NCBI RefSeq assembly: GCF_004342285.1
Contig: NZ_SMCV01000002.1
Span: 496,001-560,000 of the forward strand
DNA length: 64,000 nt
Direction: 5' to 3'
From: Klebsiella sp. BIGb0138
GTDB lineage: Bacteria; Pseudomonadota; Gammaproteobacteria; Enterobacterales; Enterobacteriaceae
A program made the translations under genes and the position numbers. This document shows, piece after piece, positions 21,101-30,570 of the stretch. The number at the start of each line of letters is the position of its first letter. Position 1 is the first letter of the stretch. The notes below the pieces were generated by a model. It saw nothing but the letters and a program-made list of their open reading frames with translations. It ran no database searches and was not told the DNA's origin.

Positions 21101-22559
21101 CATTGATTGCCGCCACCAGCTGGTAAGCCTGTTCAAACTGACCGTGCGCGGTTTGCGCCACGCTGATTTTCTGTTCCAGCGACAGCATTTTTTCCGTCGC
21201 TTCCTGCTCTTTCGCCTGGAACGTTTCCAGCCATTCGCCGGCGCTTTCCGGGGTTAAATCCGGTAGGTGACACAGCGCTTTCGCGCGTTCCAGCGCCTGC
21301 AGGGCCTGGTTGTACTGAATCGCGCGGGTCTGCTGCACGTCCAGCGCCTGCTGATAATCGGCCAGCTGGCTTTTCAGCTCATCCACTTCCACTTCAGCGG
21401 CTTCCGCACGGGCTTCGTTCTCTTCCTGCAGATCGGTCGCTTCCGCGACCACTTCATTCTGCTCTTCCAGGCGAATCTGCAGTTCATCGAGATCCGCTTC
21501 ATAGCGCTCGATTTTCTCCTGCTGACGCAGAGCGGTTTGCACCAGGTTCAGATGATCGCTGGCGGCCTGATAATCGGCTTCCAGGTCGCCTTCCGCGCCG
21601 TTATGTTCCTGCAGTTCGCGGGCCATATCGACATGCTTATACTGTTCTGCCGCCAGCTGCGACCGCGAGGTGAACAGCTCGCGACGGTATTCCAGCGCTT
21701 TATCCAGATGAACGCGACGTTCATTGGCGTGACGCATATAGTCCGCCGCCACGTAGTTCGTCGCTTCGCTGATCAGGTGTTTAAACAGATCGCGATCGGA
21801 CTGGGTGACGCGAATCGCCTCCAGCGTCATACGGTTTTCGCGCAGCGCGGCTTCCATATCCTGGAACGCTTTACGCACGCCGCTGTTTTCCGGCAGCAGG
21901 TAGTCACGCAGCGAGCGGGTAATGGTGTTGGAAATCCCGCCGTACAGCGAAGCTTCAATCAGGCGATAGTATTTGCTACGGTCAGAGGCAGAACGCAGAC
22001 GACGGGCCACCACCCCCAGATCGAACATCAGCGAGTGATAATCGGTGATCGAGTTGAACTGCTTGAACTGTACCCCTTCCATCGCCTCAAGCTTATCTTT
22101 CAGCTCGTTGAGGCTGAGAACGCGCGCCTGGCGTTCGTTAAGGGTTTCCGTCAGCAGCTGGGTTGGCTGCACCGACGTCGGCAGTCCCTGAATCGCAAAG
22201 GGTTTGATATCCACTTTACGATCGCGACCGGCGATCTGCTGCAGACGCACGCCCACCACCACCCGCTGGTGGTGCGAGTTGATAACGTCCAGCACCGAAT
22301 AACACACCCCGGCGCGCAGCTTACCGTGCAGGCCCTTATCGCGCGAGCCGCTGGTGGCGCCAGCCTCGGTGGTGTTACGGAAGTGCAGCAGGGTCAGGTC
22401 CGGGATCAGCGCCGTGACGAAGGCCGCCATGGTGGTGGATTTCCCGGCGCCGTTGCCGCCGGAAAGGGTGGTGACCAGCTCATCCAGATCAAAAGTCCGG
22501 GCAAAAAAACCGTTCCAGTTAACCAGCGTTAGCGAGCGAAATTTACCGCGTTCAATCAT
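18111..22559 (-). CDS. mukB: Chromosome partition protein MukB (condensin SMC-like subunit)
   Basis: MukB is the SMC-like ATPase of the MukBEF condensin, which forms loops in and segregates the chromosome and binds topoisomerase IV. It has 1482 residues (E. coli 1486). The N-terminal head carries Walker [16 protein letters not shown] near residue 34. Two long Glu/Gln/Arg-rich coiled-coil arms follow, with a hinge around residues 650-780, and the C-terminal head holds the signature [15 protein letters not shown] and Walker [17 protein letters not shown]. The start ATG shares bases with the mukE stop (TAATG). It is last in the operon. Confidence 0.97.
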   Translation of the reverse strand: MIERGKFRSLTLVNWNGFFARTFDLDELVTTLSGGNGAGKSTTMAAFVTALIPDLTLLHFRNTTEAGATSGSRDKGLHGKLRAGVCYSVLDVINSHHQRVVVGVRLQQIAGRDRKVDIKPFAIQGLPTSVQPTQLLTETLNERQARVLSLNELKDKLEAMEGVQFKQFNSITDYHSLMFDLGVVARRLRSASDRSKYYRLIEASLYGGISNTITRSLRDYLLPENSGVRKAFQDMEAALRENRMTLEAIRVTQSDRDLFKHLISEATNYVAADYMRHANERRVHLDKALEYRRELFTSRSQLAAEQYKHVDMARELQEHNGAEGDLEADYQAASDHLNLVQTALRQQEKIERYEADLDELQIRLEEQNEVVAEATDLQEENEARAEAAEVEVDELKSQLADYQQALDVQQTRAIQYNQALQALERAKALCHLPDLTPESAGEWLETFQAKEQEATEKMLSLEQKISVAQTAHGQFEQAYQLVAAINGPLARNEAWDVARELLRDGVNQRHLAEQAHGLRSRLTELEQRLREQQDAERQLSEFCKRQGKRYEIDDLEALHQELEARIASLSDSVSSASEQRMNLRQELEQLQSRTQSLLRRAPIWLAAQNSLNQLCEQSGEQFESSQDVTEYLQQLLEREREAIVERDEVGARKRAIDEEIERLSQPGGSEDPRLNALAERFGGVLLSEIYDDVSLEDAPYFSALYGPSRHAIVVPDLAQIAEQLEGLEDCPEDLYLIEGDPQSFDDSVFSVDELEKAVVVKVADRQWRYSRFPTLPLFGRAARESRIESLHAEREELSERFATLSFDVQKTQRQHQAFSRFIGSHLAVAFEDDPEEEIRKLNGRRGELERALSAHESDNQQNRVQFEQAKEGVSALNRLLPRLNLLADDTLADRVDEIQERLDEAQEAARFIQQYGNQLAKLEPIVSVLQSDPEQFEQLKEDYAYSQQTQRDARQQAFALSEVVQRRAHFSYSDSAEMLSGNSDLNEKLRQRLEQAETERSRARDATRTHTAQLNQYNQVLASLKSSYDTKKELLGDLYKELQDIGVRADSGAEERARARRDELHSQLSNNRARRNQLEKALTFCEAEMDNLTRKLRKLERDYCEMREQVVSAKAGWCAVMRLVKDNGVERRLHRRELAYLSADELRSMSDKALGALRLAVADNEHLRDVLRVSEDPKRPERKIQFFVAVYQHLRERIRQDIIRTDDPVEAIEQMEIELSRLTEELTNREQKLAISSRSVANIIRKTIQREQNRIRMLNQGLQSVSFGQVNSVRLNVNVRETHSTLLDVLSEQHEQHQDLFNSNRLTFSEALAKLYQRLNPQIDMGQRTPQTIGEELLDYRNYLEMEVEVNRGSDGWLRAESGALSTGEAIGTGMSILVMVVQSWEDESRRLRGKDLSPCRLLFLDEAARLDARSIATLFELCERLEMQLIIAAPENISPEKGTTYKLVRKVFNNHEHVHVVGLRGFAAQLPETLPGTADAS

Positions 22560-23263
22560 TACTCTTCCTCCCCGCTATCCGGCTGATTCTCTTCATTCTC
22601 ATCATTGAGCTGCAGGTGGTTTTCCAGCGCCATCGCTTCGCCATCGCGAATCATCCGCAGCTGCGCTTCGCGCGGATCGTCGCCGACGCGGACGTCAGCG
22701 CCGAAGCGGAAGACCGACTCGGTAATGCGGAATTTGCTGCTGTCATGGCCCATAAACCACACCATCCCCAGACGGCGCAGGCGGTTGAGCGACGCGCGCA
22801 TTTTCTCCTGCAGCTTCTGGCGATCGAGGTCGGAACCGGTGGAGCGGTTGTTTACCAGCTTCAGCAGTTTGGCTTCGTCCGCCAGGGTCAGCAGCTCATC
22901 GTAGAGCTCCTGCTGGGTAAAGATTCCTTCATTGGCCAGGCGTTCCGGGCTGAGATAGAGGTAGCAAAGGATTTTGCCAACCATCATATCCAGCTCTGAC
23001 AGAACCGAACGCGGAATCAGCGTGGTGGAGCGCGGGCGCAGATAGAAGAATCCCTCCGGCGCGCGGATCAGTTCAACGTTATAGCGAGCGTAAAACTCTT
23101 CCAGGTAATCCTGGAAATCCATCAAAAATGCGTGATTATCCAGTTCGTCCAGACCGATATGGCGGCCTGCTCGCAGGGCGCTATCCAGCGCCGGAAATAA
23201 CGGATTGCCCAACGCCAGCGCCAGTTTAACTGGCATCACTTGTTCAATATTTGTCGATGACAT
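22559..23263 (-). CDS. mukE: Chromosome partition protein MukE
   Basis: MukE is the KITE-type subunit that, as a dimer bridging MukF, controls MukB ATPase and DNA loading. It has 234 residues as in E. coli, built from winged-helix domains, with an acidic tail ([16 protein letters not shown]). The start at 23263 gives [20 protein letters not shown], the family N-terminus; the open frame runs upstream to 23482 but that portion is an out-of-frame reading of mukF. It overlaps mukF by 20 bp and touches mukB by one base, so the three subunits are translationally coupled. Confidence 0.95.
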   Translation of the reverse strand: MSSTNIEQVMPVKLALALGNPLFPALDSALRAGRHIGLDELDNHAFLMDFQDYLEEFYARYNVELIRAPEGFFYLRPRSTTLIPRSVLSELDMMVGKILCYLYLSPERLANEGIFTQQELYDELLTLADEAKLLKLVNNRSTGSDLDRQKLQEKMRASLNRLRRLGMVWFMGHDSSKFRITESVFRFGADVRVGDDPREAQLRMIRDGEAMALENHLQLNDENEENQPDSGEEE

Positions 23264-24566
23264 GCGCCTGTACCTTGGCTCCGTAATCATTAATCGGCTG
23301 CCATTTTGCCGGCAGTCCGGTGAAATCTGCTTGCGCGACGCCCAGGCGTACCGCCTGATCGACAACAATTCGCGCCACATCGAAATGGCGAGCTCGCGGA
23401 TACTGCGCCAGATATTCGCGCACCACCAGACCGAGATCCAGCGGCACCCCTTTGTCTTTATAGACCACCAGCTGTGCTTCAATCAGCGCGGCCAGCTGCT
23501 CGCGAATTTCGTTAAACTCTTCGTACTCCAGATCGGCGGGAAGTTCCCCGGTGACCTCTTCGTCGCGCAGCGCCATCTCTTCATCACGCATATCCAGCAG
23601 ACGATCGGCGCTGGCGTGGGTCAACGCCCACGGCGCATCAAAGTAGGTCTGGATCGATTGACGCAGACGCTGGGCGAACACGCGGTTTTTATCCATATCA
23701 ATGGCGGTACGGATAAACTTATGCACGTGGCGATCGTAGCCGATCCACAGGTCGATAGCCTGCTGCCCCCAGCTGACAATGCGGTCCAGCTTACTTTGCA
23801 GATCAAAGACTAAACGGTCGACAAAATGCAGATCGTCGCGCGTAATCGTCGCGTCCTGAATTCTCAACAGGTTAGCCTGCAGCTTATCGCCCGCCGCATC
23901 CAGCGTATCCTGCAGCTCGCGCAGGGTGCCGGAGGTTTCCGACAGCAGCAGCTCACAGCTGGAGATCGCCGCGCGCCAGTCTTTGTTCAACAACTGGGCG
24001 ATATCATCTTTGACCAGCTGCTGCTGTTCATCCATGATGCGCTGGGTCAGGTCGATGCTGTCGAAAATCTCAGCCACCGAGTATTTCAGCGGCGCAAAGA
24101 CGTTACGATGCCAGTGAAACTCATCCCCGCCCTCTTCGGCCGAGTCGGCGGCGCGCTTCAGTTCGCCTGCCACGATCGACAGCTGCATCGACAGACGCAG
24201 CGTAGAAAATTCGCGCTGACGAATATAGTAGTCGGTAATCCCGATTCCCAACGGCGTAAGACGATAGATAGCATTGCCTTCCGTACTTTCGCTGGTAAAG
24301 CGGTTCAGCAGACGCTGGCGCACCATGTCGTTAATCGCATTATTGGCGCGCTGGCTGATGGTTTCGCTGGTCTGCTCAAACGCATCACTGACGTGGCGGA
24401 ACGCATCCACCAGTTCTCCCTCGGTCATTTCCCCTTCCAGCCGCTCGCCGTTCAGCGTGGCAACGGCCAGCAGAAAAGAGAGTCTGTCCACCGGCAGCGA
24501 AATAGAAAAATCATTTTTTCTGGCCCAGGCAACCAGTTCGGGGACTGTCTGGGAAAATTCACTCAT
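23244..24566 (-). CDS. mukF: Chromosome partition protein MukF (kleisin)
   Basis: MukF is the kleisin of MukBEF; its C-terminal winged helix binds the MukB head and its middle region binds MukE. It has 440 residues, the E. coli length. The N-terminal winged-helix dimerisation domain ([20 protein letters not shown] onward) is followed by a helical bundle rich in leucine and glutamate (about residues 150-300) and the C-terminal domain ending [15 protein letters not shown]. The start overlaps the cmoM stop in ATGA. Confidence 0.96.
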   Translation of the reverse strand: MSEFSQTVPELVAWARKNDFSISLPVDRLSFLLAVATLNGERLEGEMTEGELVDAFRHVSDAFEQTSETISQRANNAINDMVRQRLLNRFTSESTEGNAIYRLTPLGIGITDYYIRQREFSTLRLSMQLSIVAGELKRAADSAEEGGDEFHWHRNVFAPLKYSVAEIFDSIDLTQRIMDEQQQLVKDDIAQLLNKDWRAAISSCELLLSETSGTLRELQDTLDAAGDKLQANLLRIQDATITRDDLHFVDRLVFDLQSKLDRIVSWGQQAIDLWIGYDRHVHKFIRTAIDMDKNRVFAQRLRQSIQTYFDAPWALTHASADRLLDMRDEEMALRDEEVTGELPADLEYEEFNEIREQLAALIEAQLVVYKDKGVPLDLGLVVREYLAQYPRARHFDVARIVVDQAVRLGVAQADFTGLPAKWQPINDYGAKVQAHVIDKY

Positions 24567-25363
24567 ACTTTATCCTTGCATCTGCAGCTCTGAGCCTGGC
24601 GCTTAATCGCGGTGACATGAATATAACGCCCCAGACTGATATACGGCTCCTGGCGACAGTAGCGCGTCTCCAGCTCCAGCAGCGCCGCAAAGTTGTCGCG
24701 CTGTTTGCGTTTTTCACGCAGATAATCATGAAACACCCGCACGCCGGTTTTCCCGGTAATCTGCCAGCCCAGCTCTTCCAGCCAGCCATACACCTGCTCC
24801 GGGGAACGCGGATAGTCCGGCGATAGCGTGCGTTTTTTCTTTTTCGGCATGCCAAGCTGTACGTAGTCGAAGTTCCCGACGACCATGTTGTGCATCAGCA
24901 GACCGTTAGCATTGTAGAACATTAGCGACAACGCGCCGCCGGGGCGTAGCACCGACCACAGCGTGCGCAACATCTCCTGCGGCTCGGCCACCCATTCCAG
25001 TACCGCATGAAACAGTATCAGATCGACCGGGCTTTCCAAATGCTGCGCAATATCCTGAGCCGCGCATTGTACAAAATGCATGTTGTCGATCACACCTTTA
25101 TCGGCAGCCGCCTGCCGGGCGCGGGCCACCATTTCAGCGGAAAGATCGCATAACGTCACGTGGTGGCCCATTTCCGCCACTCGCACCGCCGTCTGCCCTT
25201 CCCCGCCGCCGGCGTCAAGAACCCGCAGCGGCCCGGGCCCAAGCTGACTCAGCAACGGTTGCAGATCCTGCCAGAGGATCGCCTGACGCAGTTCGCCCTT
25301 GGTGGTGCCGTAGATATTGCGCGAAAACTTTTCAGCCATGTCATCGAAATTACGATCCTGCAC
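24563..25363 (-). CDS. cmoM: tRNA 5-carboxymethoxyuridine methyltransferase CmoM (SmtA)
   Basis: CmoM methylates cmo5U34 of certain tRNAs to the methyl ester mcmo5U, using SAM; it was formerly called SmtA. It has 266 residues (E. coli 261; the C-terminal tail is longer). Rossmann-fold motif I is [19 protein letters not shown] near residues 48-66, with an acidic loop (LCDLSAEM), motif [11 protein letters not shown] and a basic [14 protein letters not shown] stretch. The start is a GTG at 25361-25363 preceded by AGGTGGAG; the product reads [20 protein letters not shown], the family N-terminus. Upstream in-frame codons to 25519 lie in the divergent promoter region. It is first in the muk operon. 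Confidence 0.93.
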   Translation of the reverse strand: MQDRNFDDMAEKFSRNIYGTTKGELRQAILWQDLQPLLSQLGPGPLRVLDAGGGEGQTAVRVAEMGHHVTLCDLSAEMVARARQAAADKGVIDNMHFVQCAAQDIAQHLESPVDLILFHAVLEWVAEPQEMLRTLWSVLRPGGALSLMFYNANGLLMHNMVVGNFDYVQLGMPKKKKRTLSPDYPRSPEQVYGWLEELGWQITGKTGVRVFHDYLREKRKQRDNFAALLELETRYCRQEPYISLGRYIHVTAIKRQAQSCRCKDKV

Positions 25364-25484
25364 GAACGACTCCACCTGCCACCACAAAGCCGCTATTTTG
25401 TCATACCCACGCTGAGAATGAAGCGATCTGTTATAAGATCCGGGCATAACTTTGGTTATATGGTTAAAAAAGGAGCCATCTGGC

Positions 25485-26264
25485 ATGCTTTTTACGCTGA
25501 AAAAGTATATTGGCGGCATGATGCTGCCGCTTCCGCTGCTGCTGCTGCTGATTGCGGTGGGTATCGCGCTGCTCTGGTTCAGTCGTTTTCAACGCACCGG
25601 CAAGACCTGCGTCAGCGTCGGCTGGCTACTGCTGGCGCTGCTCAGCCTGCAACCGGTGGCCGACGGTTTACTTAAACCGATAGAAGAGACCTATCCGACA
25701 TGGCGCGGTACACAGCACGTTCAGTACGTGGTGGTGCTCGGCGGCGGGTATACGTGGAATCCGCAGTGGGCTCCCAGCTCAAACCTGATTAATAACAGCC
25801 TGCCGCGACTGACCGAGGGGATACGGCTGTGGCAGGAGAATCCGGGATCGAAGATGATCTTTACCGGCGCCGCGGCGAAAACCAACCCGGTCAGCACGGC
25901 GGAGGCCGGCGCGCGGGTCGCGCAAAGCCTTGGCGTGCCGCGCAGCGAGATTATCGTACTCGATCGGCCGAAAGATACCGAGGAAGAAGCCGCGGCGGTG
26001 AAACAGACGATCGGCGATGCGCCGTTCCTGCTGGTGACCTCCGCATCACATTTGCCGCGGGCGATGATTTTCTTCCGTCATGCCGGGCTGAACCCTCTGC
26101 CAGCGCCCGCCAACCAGCTGGCGGTGGAGTCGCCGCTCAACCCGTGGGAGCGGGCAATCCCTTCGCCTTTCTGGCTGATGCACAGCGATCGCGTAGGCTA
26201 TGAAACGCTGGGGCGCATCTGGCAGTGGCTGAAAGGAGCGTCAGGCAAGCCAGGGGAGGATTGA
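25485..26264 (+). CDS. elyC: Envelope biogenesis factor ElyC
   Basis: ElyC (YcbC) is an inner-membrane DUF218 protein needed for peptidoglycan assembly and handling of the lipid carrier undecaprenyl phosphate at low temperature in E. coli. It has 259 residues as in E. coli. Two N-terminal membrane segments (about residues 10-32 and 40-58) precede the DUF218 domain with VVVLGGGYTWNPQW, LIFTGAAAKTN-like IFTGAAAKTNPVSTAE and LLVTSASHLPRAM. The ATG at 25485 follows AGGAG by 9 nt. It is divergent from cmoM, and its 3' end overlaps ycbJ by 24 bp. Confidence 0.93.
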   Translation: MLFTLKKYIGGMMLPLPLLLLLIAVGIALLWFSRFQRTGKTCVSVGWLLLALLSLQPVADGLLKPIEETYPTWRGTQHVQYVVVLGGGYTWNPQWAPSSNLINNSLPRLTEGIRLWQENPGSKMIFTGAAAKTNPVSTAEAGARVAQSLGVPRSEIIVLDRPKDTEEEAAAVKQTIGDAPFLLVTSASHLPRAMIFFRHAGLNPLPAPANQLAVESPLNPWERAIPSPFWLMHSDRVGYETLGRIWQWLKGASGKPGED

Positions 26265-27134
26265 TTTCGCCGCTAAATCAAAGCGGCCGCGGTCAAAGCG
26301 CCCGGTATTGACCAGGTTATCCACCTCGTCCCACAGCAGATAGAGCCAGCGCCGCCACAGGAAGGACTCCGCCACCGGCGCGCGGCGCAGATAGTGCCAC
26401 AGCAGCTGTTCCGCCTGTCCGCCGTCAGACAGGCGGAACAGCTCATATTCTCGCGGCGCCCACAGCATCATGCCCGGCCCGACCATCGCCAGCAGCTGAT
26501 CGCTGCGCGCATCTTTCAGCATGCTGCGCAGCGTGAAGCTGCCGTGTACCAGCACGCAGTTATCATTAAAATCTTGCAATAAATCCGGGAGGCACTCGCG
26601 GGCGCGGAACAAAATTCGTTTATCCTGCATCGTCAGGCCGGTATCCTGATACAGATTAAGGGTACTCCACAGCATCTCAACCCGCTGACGGTACCAGTTC
26701 GGCCACAGGTTTTCCTGGGTGCTGTCGACCATACCGACGCAGCCGCCGCTATCGTGCCGATGCCATGCCAGAAGCGCTTCCACGATCTGCTCCTGCAGCT
26801 GTTCCCAGCGCTCCGGCGTACGGGCCGGCGCTTCTGCCGATACTCCGCGCAGCCGCTCAATCAGCAACACGTCGGGGCCAGGATGCTCTTCATGGGTCAA
26901 CACCCCGTAGACCACCGGCATGCGCGCGGTGCCGCTCCGCGCCAGGGTTGAGATTTTCCATGCCAGCTGGCGGGCAACGCCGGGAGTGGTGAAACTTCTC
27001 GCCAGCAGCGGTAGCGGATTTCCCTGCGCATCGTATAGCGACCACAGCGCCGACGAGGGCTTCTCACTGACACACTCCACGCGGCTGAGTTTTTCCCCCA
27101 GCAGGTGGCTCAGTTCGGTTCGCAATTGTTCCAT
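26241..27134 (-). CDS. ycbJ: YcbJ-family protein, phosphotransferase/kinase-like
   Basis: The 297-residue product matches E. coli YcbJ in length. It belongs to the aminoglycoside-phosphotransferase/choline-kinase-like superfamily: an N-lobe with PLLARSFTTPGVARQLAWKI, a hinge-like PDVLLIERLRGV, and a catalytic-loop-like NCVLVHGSFTLRSMLKD. The HGS-x3-R loop deviates from the usual HGDxxxxN, so kinase activity is uncertain. No signal peptide or membrane segment is seen. It is convergent with elyC and overlaps its last 24 bp. Its substrate is unknown. Confidence 0.85.
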   Translation of the reverse strand: MEQLRTELSHLLGEKLSRVECVSEKPSSALWSLYDAQGNPLPLLARSFTTPGVARQLAWKISTLARSGTARMPVVYGVLTHEEHPGPDVLLIERLRGVSAEAPARTPERWEQLQEQIVEALLAWHRHDSGGCVGMVDSTQENLWPNWYRQRVEMLWSTLNLYQDTGLTMQDKRILFRARECLPDLLQDFNDNCVLVHGSFTLRSMLKDARSDQLLAMVGPGMMLWAPREYELFRLSDGGQAEQLLWHYLRRAPVAESFLWRRWLYLLWDEVDNLVNTGRFDRGRFDLAAKSILPWLA

Positions 27135-27248
27135 TATTGATTGCCCCTGTGAATACTACTGGTTTTATAATGAGCGCCAGCCGCGGGGATGTCATCGGGT
27201 AAGATCAAAAATTAGCGGAAAAAATATGGAAAAAAAACGTGGAAATAT

Positions 27249-27266
27249 CCCCTCCCGACGGAGGGG
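27249..27266 (-). terminator. Hairpin downstream of kdsB
   Basis: A perfect 7-bp stem CCCCTCC (27249-27255) and GGAGGGG (27260-27266) with a 4-nt loop follows kdsB on the minus strand; ATATTTCC then TTTTTTTT come later, so the T-run is not immediately adjacent. Confidence 0.5.
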
Positions 27267-27275
27267 ACAGAGGGA

Positions 27276-28022
27276 TTAACGCAGCTCTGCGCGAACGCGC
27301 TCCAGATCTTCCGGTGTATCAACGCCGGTGCCCGGGACAACTTCGGCCACCGCGACATGGATTTTTTCGCCGTACCACAGCACGCGCAGCTGCTCCAGCA
27401 TTTCGATCTGCTCCAGCGGGCTGGGAGCCCAGCTGACATAGCGACGGATAAAGCCGGCGCGGTAAGCGTAAATACCGATATGGCGTAGCAGAGAATCGCC
27501 GATGGCCTCACGGGATTTGGCAAAGCGATCGCGATCCCACGGAATGGTGGCGCGGGAGAAGTACAGGGCGTAGCCTTGTTCATCCATAACCACTTTCACC
27601 GCATTCGGGTTAAACGCCTCTTCGGCATCGTGAATGGGCACAGCCAGCGTCGCCATCCCGCTGCTGCTGGCCGCCAGATTGTCAGCCACCTGACGGACAA
27701 TCGCCGGCGGGATCATCGGCTCGTCGCCCTGAATATTGACGATGATGGTGTCATCGCTGAAGGCGCATTTTTCCACGACTTCAGCCAGACGTTCGGTACC
27801 GGACTGATGATCCGCACGCGTCATGCACACTTCCCCCCCGGCCGCTTCGACGGCGCGGGCAACGTCTTCATGGTCCGTCGCCACGATAATACGCTCGGCG
27901 CCGGACTCGCGCGCGCGCTCCAGCACATGAACGATCATCGGCTTACCGTTGATATCCTGTAAAGGTTTTCCCGGCAGGCGCGTGGAGGCAAAGCGCGCAG
28001 GGATGATGACCACGAAACTCAT
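27276..28022 (-). CDS. kdsB: 3-deoxy-manno-octulosonate cytidylyltransferase
   Basis: KdsB activates Kdo with CTP to CMP-Kdo for the inner core of lipopolysaccharide. It has 248 residues as in E. coli. The nucleotide-binding N-terminus [16 protein letters not shown] (residues 6-21), the metal-binding [11 protein letters not shown] near 95-107 and the [10 protein letters not shown] segment are present. The start overlaps the ycaR stop by 4 bp, so it is translationally coupled to ycaR. It is the last gene of the ycaI-msbA-lpxK-ycaQ-ycaR-kdsB series. Confidence 0.96.
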   Translation of the reverse strand: MSFVVIIPARFASTRLPGKPLQDINGKPMIVHVLERARESGAERIIVATDHEDVARAVEAAGGEVCMTRADHQSGTERLAEVVEKCAFSDDTIIVNIQGDEPMIPPAIVRQVADNLAASSSGMATLAVPIHDAEEAFNPNAVKVVMDEQGYALYFSRATIPWDRDRFAKSREAIGDSLLRHIGIYAYRAGFIRRYVSWAPSPLEQIEMLEQLRVLWYGEKIHVAVAEVVPGTGVDTPEDLERVRAELR

Positions 28023-28201
28023 GAATGGCTTTCTCCCACGGCTAGCGCGCGGGCTTCGGTTTCCAGCAACACGGGGATGCCGTCACGAAAAGGAAAGGCC
28101 AGGCTGTCAATTTTGCAGATCAGCTCTTGCTTATCCTGGCTGTAGTAGAGTTTACCGTTGCAGACAGGACAGGCGATGATTTCAAGTAAACGGTGATCCA
28201 T
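28019..28201 (-). CDS. ycaR: Small zinc-ribbon-like protein YcaR (Trm112 family)
   Basis: This is a 60-residue protein of the UPF0434/Trm112-like family. It opens [20 protein letters not shown] with one CPVC pair; a lone later cysteine (ELICK) follows, so any metal site is incomplete compared with four-Cys relatives. Its 3' end overlaps kdsB by 4 bp, as in E. coli. The ATG at 28199-28201 follows AGGAGGAATC; a longer frame from 28255 is unsupported. Its function is not established. Confidence 0.9.
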   Translation of the reverse strand: MDHRLLEIIACPVCNGKLYYSQDKQELICKIDSLAFPFRDGIPVLLETEARALAVGESHS

Positions 28202-28303
28202 GATTCCTCCTGATGGACCGAATAGATTCCGCAGCAGCATAGCACATGATGGCAAACTCAGGGATCCGTTTGCGGTCGCGCTGAGCGGGACGTGGCCTGC
28301 GGC

Positions 28304-29533
28304 TCAGGCCGGTTCGATTTCCCAGCCCTCACGCCGGTCGGCAAAGAGCATCGGCGGCAGACGCCCGATGGCGATTCGCCGGGCCGACTGCCAGAGGGCG
28401 AACTCTTCAAGCGCCCGCTGCAGCCCCTTTTCCAGGCCTGGGGTCACCTTGACCCCCTCTTCCAGCCACAGCGAGAACACTTCCAGCACCCCGGTTTTGC
28501 GATGTATTTTGCTGTCCATTCTGCCCACCAGTTTGCCATGGTGCAGCAGCGGCAGAACAAAGTAGCCATACTGCCGCTTTGGCGCCGGGGTATAGCACTC
28601 AAGACGATAGCTAAAATTGAATAACTGCTCGGCGCGTTTCCGGTCCCAGACCACCGGGTCAAATGGCGAGAGCACGGCGCTGTGGCTGGCGGAGAGTTTA
28701 CCGCCGGGCGCCGATTCCAGCAGCCCGAGCGCTTCGCGGTGGAGCCACATCTCGCCTAACTCTTCCACCTTCACTGGCACCACCAGCCCCTCTTCCTGCC
28801 AGTTGGCCAGCAGATTCGGCAACGCGGGCCGGCGCAGCCGATAGTAATCGGCCAGCCACTGTGGGCGGAAAATACCCAGGCTCCGGGCGCTGTTACGCAA
28901 CATTCTCTCTTCCGCCTGCGCCTGTGACAATGCATCGCGCGCGTCGTCCCAGTGCGGCATCACCCGCTGCGTCAGGTCATATACCCGCTGAAAATTGCGT
29001 CGCTCCACCACCATCACTTCCCCGGCGGTAAACAACCCTTCCAGATGGCGTTTGTGCGGTTTCCACTCCCACCAGCCGCTGGCGCCTTTGCGCGGATGTG
29101 CAAAATCGGCCGAACGTACCGGGCCATTCTGCGCAATATGCTCACGCAACTGCTGAATCTCCTCGGCGTGTTCCGCCATCCACGCTTTGCGGTACTTCCA
29201 GCCCATATTATCGGGCGTCAGCATCCGATGACGTATCAGGGGAAAATCGCTACGCGGCAAAAAACAGGCCTCATGGGCCCAGTATTCCATCAGCTCCCCG
29301 GCGCGCAGCGCCTCTTCCAGCCAGCCTTGCGGGTAGCTGCCAAGGCGGCTAAACAGGACCAGGTAGGGGCTGCGGGCCACGACGTTAATGGTATCGATTT
29401 GCAGCAGCGACATCTGCTGAATAGTTTGCAGAATGTCACCGGCGCGGGCACGACGTCGGGGTTTTTTCAGTAACCCCTGCGCCGCAAGGTGGAGATGACG
29501 GGCTTCTTTGAGTGACAGTGCTAATACCGACAT
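28304..29533 (-). CDS. ycaQ: DNA crosslink-repair glycosylase YcaQ (AlkX)
   Basis: YcaQ (AlkX) belongs to the HTH_42/AlkZ family and unhooks interstrand DNA crosslinks such as those from nitrogen mustards. The product has 409 residues (E. coli 410). The family catalytic motif with Gln-Ile-Asp is seen in MSLLQIDTINVVARSPY near residues 40-56, followed by winged-helix repeats including RKGASGWWEWKPHKRHLEG and SAVLSPFDPVVWDRKRA. The ATG at 29531-29533 was chosen by alignment to the E. coli N-terminus; the frame stays open to 29701 through the lpxK 3' flank. The gene lies 56 bp downstream of lpxK. Confidence 0.91.
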   Translation of the reverse strand: MSVLALSLKEARHLHLAAQGLLKKPRRRARAGDILQTIQQMSLLQIDTINVVARSPYLVLFSRLGSYPQGWLEEALRAGELMEYWAHEACFLPRSDFPLIRHRMLTPDNMGWKYRKAWMAEHAEEIQQLREHIAQNGPVRSADFAHPRKGASGWWEWKPHKRHLEGLFTAGEVMVVERRNFQRVYDLTQRVMPHWDDARDALSQAQAEERMLRNSARSLGIFRPQWLADYYRLRRPALPNLLANWQEEGLVVPVKVEELGEMWLHREALGLLESAPGGKLSASHSAVLSPFDPVVWDRKRAEQLFNFSYRLECYTPAPKRQYGYFVLPLLHHGKLVGRMDSKIHRKTGVLEVFSLWLEEGVKVTPGLEKGLQRALEEFALWQSARRIAIGRLPPMLFADRREGWEIEPA

Positions 29534-29589
29534 GCAGGTTCTCCGTAAAGGACTGCGGCACAGCGTCGGTGAAAGCCAGCGTGGCAGCA

Positions 29590-30570
29590 CTAACGTTGCG
29601 CCAGCGTCACCAGATCCGTCAGCAAGCGCTGTGCGCGTGCATCCGTCATGATGGCGTCGACGGGTAAATACCACCAGTTCGCTTCGGCAAACCCGCGACA
29701 TTTTACCGCGTCTTTCTCGGTCATCAGCAGCGTTTGCTGCGCGGTCACGAGGGCGGACACGCCCGCCTGAGTTAATGCCTGATGGTCAGCGAGCGCGACG
29801 GTTTTCACCGGCTGCACGCCGCAGCTTTCCAGAGTGGCAAAAAAGCGCGGCGGATGACCAATTCCCGCCATCGCCACGACATTAGCGAATGACGCCACCT
29901 GACGTCGCTCACCGCTTAACACATTCACCGCCAGCCCGGGACGCAATTGCATCGGGATCTCTCCCGGCTGCGCGACGCCGCCGTTGACGATGATCGCATC
30001 GACGCTGCGTAAACGGGAAGCGCGTTCACGCATCGGCCCGGCCGGCAGCCACCAGCCGTTACCAAAACGGCGCACGCCATCAATGACGACAATTTCTTTA
30101 TCGCGCGCCAGCTTATAGTGCTGCAGACCGTCATCAGTGACGATCAGCTGCACATCATGGGCGGCGAGCAGCGCCTGCACCGCCTCGCTGCGCACCGGCG
30201 AGACGGCAACCGGCGCGCCGGTGCGTTGGAAAATCAGCACCGGCTCATCGCCCGCTTCCGCGGTGCTGGTGCGATTGCTGAGCAATAGCGGGTAGCCCGG
30301 CGCTTTACCACCATAGCCGCGCGACACCACGCCGACCCGGATCCCGCGCTGCTGTAGCTGCTCCACCAGCCAGATGACCACCGGCGTCTTGCCGTTGCCG
30401 CCTGCGGTAAGGTTGCCCACCACCACCACCGGCACCGGCGCCCGCCAGGCCTTCTTCAGCCCCAGCCGGTAGCTGAGGCGAATCAGCCCGCTCACCAGGC
30501 CATAAAGCCAGGAGAGCGGCAGCAGAAGTCGCCATAAAGGCGACTCACCGGACCAGATACGCGCAATCAT
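29590..30570 (-). CDS. lpxK: Tetraacyldisaccharide 4'-kinase
   Basis: LpxK phosphorylates the 4' position of the lipid A disaccharide to give lipid IVA, at the inner face of the cytoplasmic membrane. It has 326 residues (E. coli 328). An N-terminal hydrophobic helix ([19 protein letters not shown], about 12-30) anchors it; the P-loop [12 protein letters not shown] is at residues 52-63, then VVSRGYGGK and [15 protein letters not shown]. The start overlaps the msbA stop in ATGA, so lipid A kinase and flippase are coupled. Confidence 0.96.
   Translation of the reverse strand: MIARIWSGESPLWRLLLPLSWLYGLVSGLIRLSYRLGLKKAWRAPVPVVVVGNLTAGGNGKTPVVIWLVEQLQQRGIRVGVVSRGYGGKAPGYPLLLSNRTSTAEAGDEPVLIFQRTGAPVAVSPVRSEAVQALLAAHDVQLIVTDDGLQHYKLARDKEIVVIDGVRRFGNGWWLPAGPMRERASRLRSVDAIIVNGGVAQPGEIPMQLRPGLAVNVLSGERRQVASFANVVAMAGIGHPPRFFATLESCGVQPVKTVALADHQALTQAGVSALVTAQQTLLMTEKDAVKCRGFAEANWWYLPVDAIMTDARAQRLLTDLVTLAQR

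Noticed and set aside
21267-22532. 421-codon open frame antisense to mukB
   Set aside because: Mirrors the coiled-coil coding strand of mukB; no family resemblance, and mukB is intact.
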